From Maridesulfovibrio sp. (GTDB taxonomy: Bacteria; Desulfobacterota; Desulfovibrionia; Desulfovibrionales; Desulfovibrionaceae), in NCBI RefSeq assembly GCF_963676065.1, contig NZ_OY780933.1, positions 1,988,001 through 2,052,000 on the forward strand: a stretch of 64,000 nucleotides of DNA, in the 5' to 3' direction. The position numbers and the translations under genes are program-made. The notes under the pieces are model-generated. The model was not told where the DNA came from and ran no database searches. It was given only the letters and a program-made list of their open reading frames with translations. Shown here piece after piece: positions 9,230-18,624 of this stretch; positions within the stretch are counted from its first letter, which is position 1, and every line of letters starts with the position of its first letter.

Positions 9230-9736
9230 ATGGGCGAATCCGGTATTGTAATAATCGGCATTGACCCTGGAACGCGTGTTACCGGTTACGGAATTGTACG
9301 TGAAGTTTCCGGACAGGTTTCTCTGGTGGATGCCGGTACAATCCGGACTAATACCAAAAAGCCCATGTGCTCACGGCTGGGGGAAATTTATTCCCGCATT
9401 GCCGAGCTGATAAATGATTATTCACCGGATGAGGCGGCAATCGAAAATGCGTTTGTCGCTTCAAATCCGGCTTCTGCCCTTAAGCTGGGGCAGGCTCGTG
9501 GCGCGGCTATGGCTGCCTGCGCAGTCTCCGGCCTTGTCGTTTCCGGGTATGAACCCACCAAGGTGAAGCAGAATATCGTTGGGAGCGGAAGGGCGGATAA
9601 GTCACAGGTCGCATTTATGGTGGAGCGCATTTTAGGTGTTAAAAACACCAAATGGGCTAATGATACTACTGATGCTCTGGGTATCGCCATCTGCCATCTC
9701 AATGAACGAAGATTCGCAAAGGTAGCCGGAAAATGA
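9230..9736 (+). CDS. ruvC: Holliday junction resolvase RuvC
   Basis: 168 residues. Homodimeric, Mg-dependent endonuclease that cuts Holliday junctions after RuvAB branch migration. Catalytic acids are visible: D12 in GIDPGT, E72 in AIENAF, and D145 and D148 in NDTTDALGIAICH. The ATG immediately follows the yebC stop, and the 3' end overlaps ruvA by ATGA, indicating translational coupling. The short N-terminal MGESG extension precedes the usual start; a later in-frame start is not needed. Confidence 0.95.
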   Translation: MGESGIVIIGIDPGTRVTGYGIVREVSGQVSLVDAGTIRTNTKKPMCSRLGEIYSRIAELINDYSPDEAAIENAFVASNPASALKLGQARGAAMAACAVSGLVVSGYEPTKVKQNIVGSGRADKSQVAFMVERILGVKNTKWANDTTDALGIAICHLNERRFAKVAGK

Positions 9737-10344
9737 TTGCCTATATCCACGGTAAACTGCTGGAAGCCACCGATAGGTCCTGCATCATCCTTACTCCCGG
9801 CGGAGTTGGTTATGAATTGTTTCTAACCCTTTCCGCTATTTCCACTCTGCCCGTTTCCGGATCGGAGATAGCTTTTTACGTTCATTCCGTGGTGCGTGAG
9901 GACGCTTTCGATCTTTATGGCTTTCCCTGTTTTGATGACCGCGAAGTTTTCCGCACACTTATTTCCATTGACCGTTTAGGGCCCAAAAAAGCTCTGGCGA
10001 TACTTTCCCAGTTCGCGCCTAAGGAATTGCAGGATATTGTTTTTCGTGAGGATGTGAAGACTATGTCCATCGTCCCGGGTATCGGACCGAAATCCGCACG
10101 CCAGATTTTGTGGTCGCTCAAAGATAAGATGGAGACCCTGAAATCCGCCAGTGTGCGTAGTGGTGCCTGTCCTGTGGAAGGTGACCGCAGTGAATTCCTC
10201 GACGCGCTTTCCGGTTTGCGCAACCTCGGGTACGGGGACGATGAGGTTCGTGAACTTCTCAAGGAAATTTTCGACGAAGAAGCTGATCTTGACGCAGGTG
10301 GAGCCATACGCATGGTTTTGAAAAAGATTTCTCAGAACAAGTAA
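9733..10344 (+). CDS. ruvA: Holliday junction branch-migration protein RuvA
   Basis: 203 residues. RuvA tetramers bind four-way junctions and load RuvB. The N-terminal OB fold (MIAYIHGKLLEA, then TPGGVGYELFL, HSVVREDAFDLYGF), the helix-hairpin-helix region (IDRLGPKKALAIL and SIVPGIGPKSARQIL) and the C-terminal RuvB-contacting helices (ALSGLRNLGYGDDEVRELL) are all present and in order. The ATG overlaps the ruvC stop by four bases. Confidence 0.95.
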   Translation: MIAYIHGKLLEATDRSCIILTPGGVGYELFLTLSAISTLPVSGSEIAFYVHSVVREDAFDLYGFPCFDDREVFRTLISIDRLGPKKALAILSQFAPKELQDIVFREDVKTMSIVPGIGPKSARQILWSLKDKMETLKSASVRSGACPVEGDRSEFLDALSGLRNLGYGDDEVRELLKEIFDEEADLDAGGAIRMVLKKISQNK

Positions 10345-10368
10345 TTTTTCAGCAGGCAGTACCGGAAT

Positions 10369-11355
10369 ATGATGGAAAACAATGGTTCAGACGATCACAT
10401 CAGGCCGCAACGGCTGACCGATTTTATCGGGCAGGACGATCTGCGCGAAAACCTTGATGTCTTCATTCAGGCCGCTCGAGGCCGCGGCAATGCCATGGAC
10501 CACGCCCTTTTCTACGGCAACCCCGGATTGGGTAAAACTACTCTTGCCCGTATTATATCTTCGGAACTTGGGGTTAATCTCATCTCCACCTCCGGTCCTG
10601 TTTTGGAGCGTAGCGGCGACCTTGCTGCCATCCTGACCAATCTATCCCGTAACGACATTCTTTTTATCGATGAAATCCACCGCGTTCCGGCTACCGTGGA
10701 AGAAGTTCTCTACCCGGCCATGGAAGATTTCAACATAGATCTCATCATCGGTCAGGGACCTGCCGCCCGGACCGTGAAAATTGATCTTGAGCCATTCACA
10801 CTCGTTGGCGCTACCACCCGCTTGGGGCTGCTCACATCTCCGCTACGAGACCGTTTCGGCTGTATTTTTCGCTTAGAATTTTATTCCCCTGAAGAGCTGG
10901 CCCGTATCGTCACCAGAGCGGCCCGTATCTTTGACCTTGAAGTCACGGATGAAGGCGCATTGATAATCGGCAAGCGTTCACGCGGCACACCGAGGATAGC
11001 CAACCGTTTGCTGCGCCGGGTGCGTGATTTCGCTACTGTTCACGGGGACGGAGTTGTCACCGGGGAATTAGCAGATATGGCCTTGAACAAGCTGGATGTT
11101 GATCCACTGGGGCTGGATTACATGGACCGTAAGATTCTGACCATTTTAATTGATCAGTTCGGTGGCGGGCCTGTAGGGGTGAAAACCATAGCCGTGGCCT
11201 GTTCCGAGGAAGTACGCACAATCGAGGAAATTTACGAGCCTTATCTCATACAGTGCGGTTTCATGAAACGTACCCCCCGTGGGCGGGTAGCTACGGCCAG
11301 AGCTTATCAGCACTTACAGAAAGTCTCTGCCGGTGGGCAGGGGAGTCTGTTTTAA
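10369..11355 (+). CDS. ruvB: Holliday junction helicase motor RuvB
   Basis: 328 residues. AAA+ hexameric motor that drives branch migration with RuvA. Walker A GNPGLGKT is at 50-57, Walker B with DEIH at 101-104, sensor 1 GATTRLG, the arginine-finger region SPLRDRFG near 160-170, and the C-terminal winged helix with [17 protein letters not shown]. Two ATGs in tandem (10369 and 10372) are possible starts; the upstream ribosome site is weak. It is the last gene of the yebC-ruvCAB operon. Confidence 0.95.
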   Translation: MMENNGSDDHIRPQRLTDFIGQDDLRENLDVFIQAARGRGNAMDHALFYGNPGLGKTTLARIISSELGVNLISTSGPVLERSGDLAAILTNLSRNDILFIDEIHRVPATVEEVLYPAMEDFNIDLIIGQGPAARTVKIDLEPFTLVGATTRLGLLTSPLRDRFGCIFRLEFYSPEELARIVTRAARIFDLEVTDEGALIIGKRSRGTPRIANRLLRRVRDFATVHGDGVVTGELADMALNKLDVDPLGLDYMDRKILTILIDQFGGGPVGVKTIAVACSEEVRTIEEIYEPYLIQCGFMKRTPRGRVATARAYQHLQKVSAGGQGSLF

Positions 11356-11443
11356 GAGCTTACTTCTTTGGTGTCCCTTTTTTACTTATGTTCTTACTAT
11401 TGCTGTCCAAAATTGAAGAACTTAATTTTAGTTAGGAGAGGGC

Positions 11444-12892
11444 ATGACTGTTAGAGTAAAGTTGATAACCGCTTTATCGCTCATTCTTGTAACCGCGTTC
11501 ATTTCACTCAGCCTTTTTAACTACAATGAATCCCGCAAAAAAATCCGCGAGGATATCGTCAACTCTTCGCTTCCGCTGACCCGTGACAATATTTATTCGG
11601 AAATACAGACAGTATTGATGCGCCCTTTATTCGTATCTTCGTTGATGGCCAGCGACACGTTTCTTATGGATTGGGCCTCGGACGGGGAGCGTGATCTCGG
11701 CAAAATTAAAAGATATTTAAAAGAAATTCAGGATAGATATGGCTTTTTCAGTTCTTTTTTTGTCTCTGCCAAAACCGGTAAATATTATTATTCGGGCGGA
11801 GTGCTCAAGACTGTTTCAAAGCAGAATGAACATGATGTCTGGTATTATGATTTCCTTCGGAGCGGCGAACAGCATGATCTGGATGTTGACTCAAACGAAG
11901 CAGCCGACAACATCCTTACAGTTTTTATCAACCATCGTTTAGTGAACGAGAGTGGCGAACTTCTGGGAGTTACCGGTGTCGGACTGAAAATGGGCGATGT
12001 CTCGCGGCTACTGAAATTATTCTCCGAAAAGTACGGTAAAACAATTTTTCTTGTTGATGGAAACGGGCTTGTTCAGGTTCATCATAAAGTAGGACTGATC
12101 GAGCAGATTAATCTGCGGCATATGCCCGGACATGCCAAAATTGCCACTCAGGTTTTAAATACCTCCTCGGAACCATCCACATATGAATTCGAATTCAACG
12201 GAGACCGGATATTTTTAACCGCCCGTTATATACCGGAGTTGGAGTGGATTCTCATCGTTGAACAAAATGAAACTATATTGCTCGATGCCGCACGGCATAA
12301 TCTGGTACGGACTATCATTGTAGGTGGATTGGCCACCCTGTTTATAGTTATTTTGAGCATTCTTGTGGTCAATCATTTCCAGCTGCGTTTGGAAAAGCAG
12401 GCTGAGACCGATGAGCTGACCGGACTTGGGAATCGGCGTTCTTTTGAACGGTATTTTGAATCCACTGTTGTTGCCAGCACGAAAGCGAACCGTCCTTTAT
12501 CCATTATTCTGCTTGATATTGACGGCTTTAAGCTGGTTAATGATATATGCGGGCATCTTGAAGGTGACCGTATACTCAAGCAGATTTCCGGTATTGTCAG
12601 CTCTTCTGTCCGCGGTGGTGATTTTTGCTCTCGCTGGGGAGGAGATGAGTTCCTGCTGCTTGTAGATGGTGGAATTGATATAGCTTTTGATATTGCCCAA
12701 AGGATTAGAAAAGGCGTTGCGAATGCTGCCGAAGATAATTTTATCCTTAATGAGTCAGGATTAGAAATAACCGTCAGTTGCGGGGTAGCCCAGTATTCCG
12801 GTGAGGATACACTTGATACCCTTATCGCAAGAGCGGACAAGGCTATGTATGAGTCAAAGACTCAGGGTAAGGATATGGTAGTTAAGGGCTGA
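11444..12892 (+). CDS. Membrane diguanylate cyclase with periplasmic sensor (dCache-like plus GGDEF)
   Basis: 482 residues. TM1 is at about 7-25, a periplasmic Cache-type sensor at about 30-285 and TM2 at about 290-315, followed by a GGDEF domain. The active-site motif reads GGDEF at 399-403 and is intact, so synthesis of c-di-GMP from two GTP is expected. An RxxD inhibitory site (R390-D393) lies exactly five residues before it, so product feedback is likely. The strong site TTAGGAGAGG precedes the ATG. The PilZ protein at 57.1 kb is a possible effector, but no linkage is shown. It is convergent with, and two bases from, the transposase-like gene. Confidence 0.9.
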   Translation: MTVRVKLITALSLILVTAFISLSLFNYNESRKKIREDIVNSSLPLTRDNIYSEIQTVLMRPLFVSSLMASDTFLMDWASDGERDLGKIKRYLKEIQDRYGFFSSFFVSAKTGKYYYSGGVLKTVSKQNEHDVWYYDFLRSGEQHDLDVDSNEAADNILTVFINHRLVNESGELLGVTGVGLKMGDVSRLLKLFSEKYGKTIFLVDGNGLVQVHHKVGLIEQINLRHMPGHAKIATQVLNTSSEPSTYEFEFNGDRIFLTARYIPELEWILIVEQNETILLDAARHNLVRTIIVGGLATLFIVILSILVVNHFQLRLEKQAETDELTGLGNRRSFERYFESTVVASTKANRPLSIILLDIDGFKLVNDICGHLEGDRILKQISGIVSSSVRGGDFCSRWGGDEFLLLVDGGIDIAFDIAQRIRKGVANAAEDNFILNESGLEITVSCGVAQYSGEDTLDTLIARADKAMYESKTQGKDMVVKG

Positions 12893-12894
12893 AC

Positions 12895-13746
12895 TTAGTC
12901 CACTTCCGGCGCGATTTTGCAGATATAATTAACCAGCTGATCGAATAAATTTTTATTGCGGTTGTTGAATCTGAATTCCAGCTCTTTCAAGTAGAGTGGG
13001 AAGCGATGCGGGGATATTCCTTTGTATCTCTTGATACGCTGCCGGGCGAACTGCCAGAATTCCCCGCCTGATATTTCTATGTGCGGGGTGATATCCGGAT
13101 ATTTGCGGATATAATCAAGCGGCAGGGAATCATCGCCGCAAAGGATCAGCGAATCGTATTTCTGGTAGCGGTCGGTGTGGATGATGCTGCCGTGCCGAAC
13201 AAGCTTAAGGTGAAAGTTGTGGTTAAAGTGGAACACCGATTCCGCGGTGATATTCTGCATCAGATCAATGAACACCCATCCGTTTTTTTCCATTATCCCG
13301 AATACCGGTATGGTTCCGGTAGTTTTTTGGGCTGGAATCCCGGTCAATTTTCTGTTCTTGAGATGTTTGTGTAGCCCTGTCTCGGCACTTAAGAGCTGCT
13401 GGGCATCGATGGCCTGTGACAGTATGGCGAACCTAAGCGCGGTAATCGCCTTGTAGGTTGCGTTGTAGGATAGCTCTAAATCGATGGAAATGGCGTGCGC
13501 GGTGTGGTCGTCAGCAAACATCTGGATCAGGCGCACCCATTCGCGACAGGAAAGGCCTCCGTTATTTATCCAGCGTCCGCTGAAGTCCTGAAAAGTATAC
13601 TTGCAGGACGAGCACCGGTAACGTGATCCGTTGAGCAGGTAGAGTTTGTGCTCCCGGCATCGGGGGCAGAAAGGCTTTCGATCTCCCAATGCTTTGTGCA
13701 GCAGGAAGTTTCTGGCCTCCTCCTCAGATGACATCAGACGTTCCAT
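12895..13746 (-). CDS. IS1595/ISXO2-like transposase-derived protein, probably domesticated
   Basis: 283 residues from the ATG at 13746, preceded by AGGAATTG just after the moaA stop; an in-frame ATG at 13821 would overlap moaA by 34 bases. A zinc ribbon (CPRC and CSSC; C27, C30, C45, C48) precedes an ISXO2-like DDE domain (about 120-265) ending YLKELEFRFNNRN, the family's closing motif. By eye, the first catalytic Asp, normally in a DE-T motif, is Ala (SAETG, A121); the second is D192 in HTDRYQKY; the acidic residue before the FW motif (E229) is displaced by one. No insertion-sequence ends fit: moaA precedes directly and the next gene's stop is two bases away. It may now act as a DNA-binding or regulatory protein, but function is unknown. 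Confidence 0.72.
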   Translation of the reverse strand: MERLMSSEEEARNFLLHKALGDRKPFCPRCREHKLYLLNGSRYRCSSCKYTFQDFSGRWINNGGLSCREWVRLIQMFADDHTAHAISIDLELSYNATYKAITALRFAILSQAIDAQQLLSAETGLHKHLKNRKLTGIPAQKTTGTIPVFGIMEKNGWVFIDLMQNITAESVFHFNHNFHLKLVRHGSIIHTDRYQKYDSLILCGDDSLPLDYIRKYPDITPHIEISGGEFWQFARQRIKRYKGISPHRFPLYLKELEFRFNNRNKNLFDQLVNYICKIAPEVD

Positions 13747-13787
13747 CAATTCCTGCCTGCTTTCGGAGGCTTTAATTGTGGATTCAC

Positions 13788-14780
13788 CTATCCGCCTATG
13801 GCCGACATTTGTGTTTCGCATACACCTTTACATCCTGATCTTTGTTCCAAGAGATGATATCCCAGCGGTTTATCCCGGGTTGCCGCCGCAATAACCTTGC
13901 GCAGGGCATCATCACCAAGAGCAGGGCTTCTTAAAATATTACGCAGCCGGTAGGTCCGGTCAGAAAAAAGGCATGTGCGCAGATTTCCGTCTGAGGTTAT
14001 ACGCAGCCTGTTGCAGGTACTGCAGAAATGTGAACTGACCGGTGAGATAAGACCCAGCCTGCCCTTGCCCCCCTCAATGGAATACATCCTTGCCGGTCCG
14101 TGGTTTTCCTTCTTTACCTGTATCTTTTTAAGTACTGCGTACTTCCGTCCTTGCTCAAGTATATCGTCTGCGGACCAGAATCTGCTGTCGGACTTGGTGT
14201 CGTCACCCATGGGCATGAATTCGATGAAGCGTAAATCCAGAGGGTTTTCCCGTGCGAAATCGATGAAGGAATTGAGTTCATTATCATTTATTCCCTTCAT
14301 GGCCACGGCATTGATTTTGATCCGTATTCCCGCGGATAGACAGGCGTGGATGGTGCTTAGGACATCTTCAAGGTGATCGCGACCGGTCACTTCTTTAAAA
14401 GTTGCGCGGTCAAGGGTATCGAGGGAAATGTTGAGCCTGCTGACTCCCAGTTTTTTTAGATCCGGCACCAAAGGTTCTATGAGGGTTCCGTTGGTTGTAA
14501 TGCGCAGATCCATCTCCGGGTGCTGAACCATAACATTTGAGATGAAATCCATGAATCCCTTGCGGGCAAACGGCTCTCCTCCGGTGAGGCGCAGCTTGCC
14601 GATATTCATTGTCGAGGCGATATCAATCAACCTCAGCATCTCTTCATAGCGCAGGATGTTCGGGTGCGGGATAAACTGAAAATCTTTTGTCACGCAATAC
14701 ATGCAGCGCAGATTGCAGCGGTCGGTAACGCTCAGCCTCAGGTAATTGACTGTTCTGCCTAATTTGTCAGTAAGTACCAT
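13788..14780 (-). CDS. moaA: GTP 3',8-cyclase MoaA
   Basis: 330 residues. Radical-SAM enzyme that converts GTP to 3',8-cyclo-7,8-dihydro-GTP, the first step of molybdopterin synthesis used for both Mo and W enzymes. The N-terminal cluster motif CNLRCMYC gives C22, C26, C29. The C-terminal cluster is C253, C256, C270 (FCSTCNRLR and LRTC). The protein ends in Gly-Gly, the conserved tail needed for activity in characterised MoaA. Its ATG overlaps the fdhE stop by one base, so the two are coupled. Confidence 0.95.
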   Translation of the reverse strand: MVLTDKLGRTVNYLRLSVTDRCNLRCMYCVTKDFQFIPHPNILRYEEMLRLIDIASTMNIGKLRLTGGEPFARKGFMDFISNVMVQHPEMDLRITTNGTLIEPLVPDLKKLGVSRLNISLDTLDRATFKEVTGRDHLEDVLSTIHACLSAGIRIKINAVAMKGINDNELNSFIDFARENPLDLRFIEFMPMGDDTKSDSRFWSADDILEQGRKYAVLKKIQVKKENHGPARMYSIEGGKGRLGLISPVSSHFCSTCNRLRITSDGNLRTCLFSDRTYRLRNILRSPALGDDALRKVIAAATRDKPLGYHLLEQRSGCKGVCETQMSAIGG

Positions 14781-15721
14781 TAAAACCCCCAGACGGATAA
14801 TGTTCCCCGGTTGTAACCTTCCTTTACCGAAACAAAATCAAGGGGAAGCGATTCCAGATCATCCAGCGCGGGTATGGAAATTTTATCCACTTTCCGGAAA
14901 TCTGCTGTTTTTATATAACTTTTGCACGATTCGCAGACATCGACCCTGTATCCGGGAGCCTCTTCGACGGTGAAGAATTTGAGTTTGTCCGCGCTTGTTT
15001 CATCGCAATAGGCACAGGCCATCCTTTGCACACGATATTCCGTGTGGCAGAATGAGCAGTTGGCGTAACGAAATCCCTGCTTATGATGCAGGGTGTGCAT
15101 GAAAGGTACGGAACCGCAGATGGGACAGTGTCCGTGAGTACGCGGCGCGGGTTGTTCCAGCTCAAAATCGATCTCGCCTGTGTCCGGTCTCTTTGAGGTA
15201 TCAGGCTCAATTTCAGGCAGCTTGTCAGACAGCGTGAGGGCAACGGTTTTTATGGAAGGAGTCAATGCAGATTGGACCAGAAAACTAAGGGTGCGTGGAG
15301 CTTCCGGCATTTTCTCCGCCCAACCGAGAAAGAAATCGTCGTCGGTTTCAAGATAGGCTTGAAAGGCTTTTTTCAGGTCCAGTTCGCCGGATTTGATGCC
15401 CGCTGTGATAAGCGCGGTAGCTTCGGCAATGGGACCTTCTTCTTTAGCAACCATTTCGGACAATTCGTTTATGAGTTTGACGGCCTGTTCATAGTCATAA
15501 GGGAAGTCTTCGCGGGCAAGCAGGGGACGGCCTTGCAGATTTTGTTCTGCGGAGGCCAGTTCCGTTGGTATTTCCGGTGAGGAATGCTGCTGCGCTTCAA
15601 GCTGGATTGCGGCGACATTTGAAATCAAATTGACAAGTTCTTCCGGAAGAAAAGATTTATCCCGCAGTTCCGAGACCTTTTTATCCAACTTTTCCTTGGC
15701 GCTGTTGTAATCAAAATTCAT
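14780..15721 (-). CDS. fdhE: Formate dehydrogenase accessory protein FdhE
   Basis: 313 residues, the usual size. FdhE is a cytoplasmic rubredoxin-like protein that binds the catalytic subunit of formate dehydrogenase during maturation. Four CxxC pairs are seen in the C-terminal half: CPIC, CSFC, CAYC and CESC, between about 195 and 280, as in the family. It is first in the fdhE-moaA-transposase-derived operon, and the region upstream (15722-15915) is AT-rich and probably carries the promoter. Confidence 0.92.
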   Translation of the reverse strand: MNFDYNSAKEKLDKKVSELRDKSFLPEELVNLISNVAAIQLEAQQHSSPEIPTELASAEQNLQGRPLLAREDFPYDYEQAVKLINELSEMVAKEEGPIAEATALITAGIKSGELDLKKAFQAYLETDDDFFLGWAEKMPEAPRTLSFLVQSALTPSIKTVALTLSDKLPEIEPDTSKRPDTGEIDFELEQPAPRTHGHCPICGSVPFMHTLHHKQGFRYANCSFCHTEYRVQRMACAYCDETSADKLKFFTVEEAPGYRVDVCESCKSYIKTADFRKVDKISIPALDDLESLPLDFVSVKEGYNRGTLSVWGF

Positions 15722-15915
15722 TATAAAATAACCCCTTAATGGACTCCGGTAGTAACCTGTCCGGTTTATTTGATTTCTGTTTGAAAAAACATATGCCGTA
15801 TCGGCAGCGCTTGCATAGGTGATTTAAATTAACACCGTTTTGGCACAAAATCTAATCAATAATTTAATATGAAATTATGGCTCAGTTGGCAGAATATGAG
15901 GTTTTTATAAAATGT

Positions 15916-16701
15916 TTACAGACCTTTTATCCTGCCCTGATCGTTATAGATCCAGAATCCGTCTTTGCTGATGTTGCCGATCAGGGTGATGCCGATCTTG
16001 CGGGCAAGTTCAACAGAGAAACTGGTTGCCACGGCGGTGGAGGCAAGTATCGGAACACCGATGCGTACAGCCTTGAGCAATATTTCCGAGGCAACTCTAC
16101 CGGTGGAGACAATCATTTTGCCGTCAGTAGGTACATCTTCAAGGAAACATTGTCCCACAATCATATCTATTGCGTTGTGCCTTCCGATATCTTCCCGGAA
16201 GTAGAGCATCTCTTCCGGAGTGCAAAGGGAAGAGTTGTGGCAGCCTCGTGTCTTATTATAGAGGGCTGAGCGGGAGTGCAGCTCCTCGGCGTGTTTTAGG
16301 ATTTGATCCGGTGTAACAATCAGTTCCGATTTAATGGTTCTCTTGGAAATGGTGGAGACATTGCGTCCGAAGTTCGTACCCTTACCGCAACCGGAAGTGA
16401 TGGAATATTCCAGCACACGTCCTTCCCAAGGATCATGACTGGTGCTCACGTCCGCGATAATGCGGTCTTCGTATTCGGTAATTTTCAGATCGGTAACCTG
16501 ATCGCGTGATGAAATATAAGCGTCAGATTTTAGAAAGCCGATAGCGAGGTAATCCGGGAACCGGGCAGTGGTCAGCAGTGTCACTACTTCGCGCCCGTTA
16601 AGATTTATGGTCAACGGAATTTCAAGGATGCTGCTGATCTCTTTTTCCGTAAAACTGCCACTGGAATATTCTTGTATTGAATAGCGTAAGCTGTCTTTCA
16701 T
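15916..16701 (-). CDS. fdhD: Formate dehydrogenase accessory sulfurtransferase FdhD
   Basis: 261 residues from the second of two tandem ATGs (16701), best spaced from AGGTGGAG; upstream in-frame starts add an unlikely prefix. FdhD passes sulfur from cysteine desulfurase to the Mo/W-bis-PGD cofactor of formate dehydrogenase. Family blocks present include EIPLTINLNGREV, EDIGRHNAIDM, STGRVASEILLKAV and VATSFSVELARK. The CxxC of the E. coli protein is here C105-G-K-G108, so only the first Cys remains, and another Cys (C154, RGCHNSS) sits where many homologues have Gly-Gly. It is divergent from tupABC. Confidence 0.92.
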   Translation of the reverse strand: MKDSLRYSIQEYSSGSFTEKEISSILEIPLTINLNGREVVTLLTTARFPDYLAIGFLKSDAYISSRDQVTDLKITEYEDRIIADVSTSHDPWEGRVLEYSITSGCGKGTNFGRNVSTISKRTIKSELIVTPDQILKHAEELHSRSALYNKTRGCHNSSLCTPEEMLYFREDIGRHNAIDMIVGQCFLEDVPTDGKMIVSTGRVASEILLKAVRIGVPILASTAVATSFSVELARKIGITLIGNISKDGFWIYNDQGRIKGL

Positions 16702-16834
16702 CATGCTCCACCTGATATATTTTAAACAGCATAGGCGCAACACTGTTTGCGGACAAGTATTTCCTTTTTGCGTCTAATTCAGCACATTTTTTGTATATAA
16801 TCGGGGCAATACCAAAAGTATAATTGTGCTCATA

Positions 16835-16863
16835 TTGACATAGAGCTGTGTTTCTGTTCTAAG
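16835..16863 (+). promoter_or_regulatory. Candidate tupA promoter
   Basis: TTGACA (16835-16840), 17-base spacer, TCTAAG (16858-16863), leaving a leader of about 85 bases before tupA. The leader shows no clear terminator. Control by a Mo/W sensor is expected from biology but no operator was recognised. Confidence 0.5.
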
Positions 16864-16956
16864 TTTAAGCTGGACCTGCTATATTGCGGGTGGGTCGTAT
16901 CTTGCGGATGATCCAGTTGGTTACGAAAATTAAACAGAGTTCTTTTTGGAGGAAAA

Positions 16957-17781
16957 ATGAAAAAATTTAAAGTATTGCTGCTTGCGTTTGCTCTTGTGTC
17001 CCTGCTCGTTGCTCCGGGGCTTGTTAAAGCTGAAACCCTGATGATGGCAACCACCACCAGTACCGATAACACCGGGCTGCTGGATGAAATTGCTCCCATG
17101 TTTAAAAAAGATACAGGCATTGAGCTGAAGTGGACCGCAGTAGGAACCGGTAAAGCCCTTAAGATGGGTCAGAACTGCGATGTTGACGTGCTGATGGTGC
17201 ATGCTCCGGCTGCTGAAAAAAAATATGTCGATATGGGTGCTCTCAAAGACCGCCGCGAAGTAATGTATAATGATTTCGTAATCATCGGACCAGATTCCGA
17301 TCCCGCTGGGGTTAAAGGCCTTCCCGTTGTTCAGGCCATGAAAGGTATTGCCAATGCAAAGGCTCCTTTCGTCAGCCGCGGTGACAACTCCGGTACCAAT
17401 AAAAAAGAAATCTCTCTCTGGAAGGTAGCAGGAATGGCTGTTCCCGATAAGGCAGAATGGTATATCCAGACCGGACAGGGCATGATCAAAAGTATCACCG
17501 TAGCTGAAGAGCGTGATGCTTACATTATGACCGACCGCGGTACTTACATTAAGTACAGCGCAAATAAAAACGGTTCTCCCGAACTGAAGATTCTGGTGGA
17601 AGGCGATAAGTCTCTCTTCAACCAGTACAGCGTGCTGGCCGTTAATCCCGCCAACTGCAAGAATGCTAAGTATGAACTGGCTACCAAGTTCTCTGAGTGG
17701 ATGGCTTCTCCCAAAACTCAGAAAGCTGTCGGCGATTTTAAGCTGCTCGGTAAAAAGCTCTTCATCCCCAACGCAAAATAA
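16957..17781 (+). CDS. tupA: Tungstate ABC transporter, substrate-binding protein TupA
   Basis: 274 residues with a Sec signal peptide (about 1-25, ending VKAE). The mature protein starts LMMATTTSTDNTGLLD; the TTTS motif is the signature that separates TupA tungstate binders from ModA. Other family blocks are GTGKAL, MVHAPAAEK and SRGDNSGTNKKE. It captures tungstate or molybdate in the periplasm for TupBC. Genes for formate dehydrogenase maturation lie beside it, consistent with a W-formate dehydrogenase. Strong GGAGG ribosome site. Confidence 0.93.
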   Translation: MKKFKVLLLAFALVSLLVAPGLVKAETLMMATTTSTDNTGLLDEIAPMFKKDTGIELKWTAVGTGKALKMGQNCDVDVLMVHAPAAEKKYVDMGALKDRREVMYNDFVIIGPDSDPAGVKGLPVVQAMKGIANAKAPFVSRGDNSGTNKKEISLWKVAGMAVPDKAEWYIQTGQGMIKSITVAEERDAYIMTDRGTYIKYSANKNGSPELKILVEGDKSLFNQYSVLAVNPANCKNAKYELATKFSEWMASPKTQKAVGDFKLLGKKLFIPNAK

Positions 17782-17795
17782 TATGTCTCGTATGG

Positions 17796-17831
17796 CCCGG
17801 GAAGGGAACTTTATAAAATTCCCTTCCCGGG
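17796..17831 (+). terminator. Strong stem-loop between tupA and tupB
   Basis: Perfect 13-bp stem, CCCGGGAAGGGAA (17796-17808) with TTCCCTTCCCGGG (17819-17831) and a 10-base loop. No U-tract follows, so it more likely protects the tupA mRNA 3' end or attenuates partly, giving excess binding protein over transporter. Confidence 0.6.
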
Positions 17832-17928
17832 ACTCTCTCCCCATAACTTTTTAGCGGGCTTCTATCTTGTTAATAAGACACCCGTTTGGTATATTGAAAG
17901 CTGAGATGAAAGGGAGGGCTTAATCCAT

Positions 17929-18624
17929 ATGGACTTTATTTTAAACGGTTTTTTGCAGGCTTTTGTGCTGCTTTTCTCTGCTGACCCGGAAACTTATTCC
18001 GCCATTTACACTACCCTCAGTGTGACGACCATTTCCATCTGCGCTACCTTGATTATAGGTGCGCCGCTTGGTTTTCTGCTCGGTTATCATGAATTTCCCG
18101 GAAAAAGGGCGTTGCGTCTTATTGCCGATACCCTGCTTTCATTTCCCACGGTTGTAATCGGACTTCTGGTTTACGCCATGCTTTCCCGCCGGGGTCCTTT
18201 GGGGGAGATGGAACTCCTTTTCAGTGTTTCAGGTATAGCTGTAGGTCAGACTTTACTCGGTTTACCCATTGTTATCGCCATGATGGCCACTGCGGTGGAA
18301 AATCTGGATCTGCGGCTTAAGCAGACTTTGCTCACCCTCGGCGCTTCACATAATCAGATCCTGCGTACCACGCTTTGGGAGGCCCGGTATAGCTTGATTC
18401 TTGCCGCCGCAGCCGCGTATGGGCGCATTGTTTCCGAAATCGGTATCTCCATGATGGTTGGCGGTAATATCAAATGGCATACCAGGACCATCACCACCGC
18501 CATCGCTCTTGAAACAGGCAAGGGGGAATTTGCCATGGGTATCGCTCTGGGCATGGTGCTTATGATGATCGCCTTTGCTGTTAACTTTTCCATGTCCGGC
18601 GTCCGTAAAAGAGAGGGCCGCTGA
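17929..18624 (+). CDS. tupB: Tungstate ABC transporter permease TupB
   Basis: 231 residues, with five or six predicted membrane helices and the BPD_transp_1 fold. The EAA loop, which contacts the ATPase, is LGASHNQILRTTLWEARYSL near 140-160. AGGGAGGG precedes the ATG. The gene overlaps tupC by one base (TGATG). It forms the membrane channel for tungstate with TupC. Confidence 0.9.
   Translation: MDFILNGFLQAFVLLFSADPETYSAIYTTLSVTTISICATLIIGAPLGFLLGYHEFPGKRALRLIADTLLSFPTVVIGLLVYAMLSRRGPLGEMELLFSVSGIAVGQTLLGLPIVIAMMATAVENLDLRLKQTLLTLGASHNQILRTTLWEARYSLILAAAAAYGRIVSEIGISMMVGGNIKWHTRTITTAIALETGKGEFAMGIALGMVLMMIAFAVNFSMSGVRKREGR

Noticed and set aside
12895..13821. A complete insertion sequence
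   Set aside because: No room for terminal inverted repeats or target duplications; neighbours overlap or abut the frame.
15878..15891. GGCTCAGTTGGCAG, resembling a tRNA D-arm
   Set aside because: No anticodon stem, T-loop (GTTCGA) or acceptor pairing follows at tRNA distances.
16930..17844. 304-codon open frame opposite tupA
   Set aside because: Antisense to a clear signal-peptide-bearing TupA; composition is that of a mirror frame.
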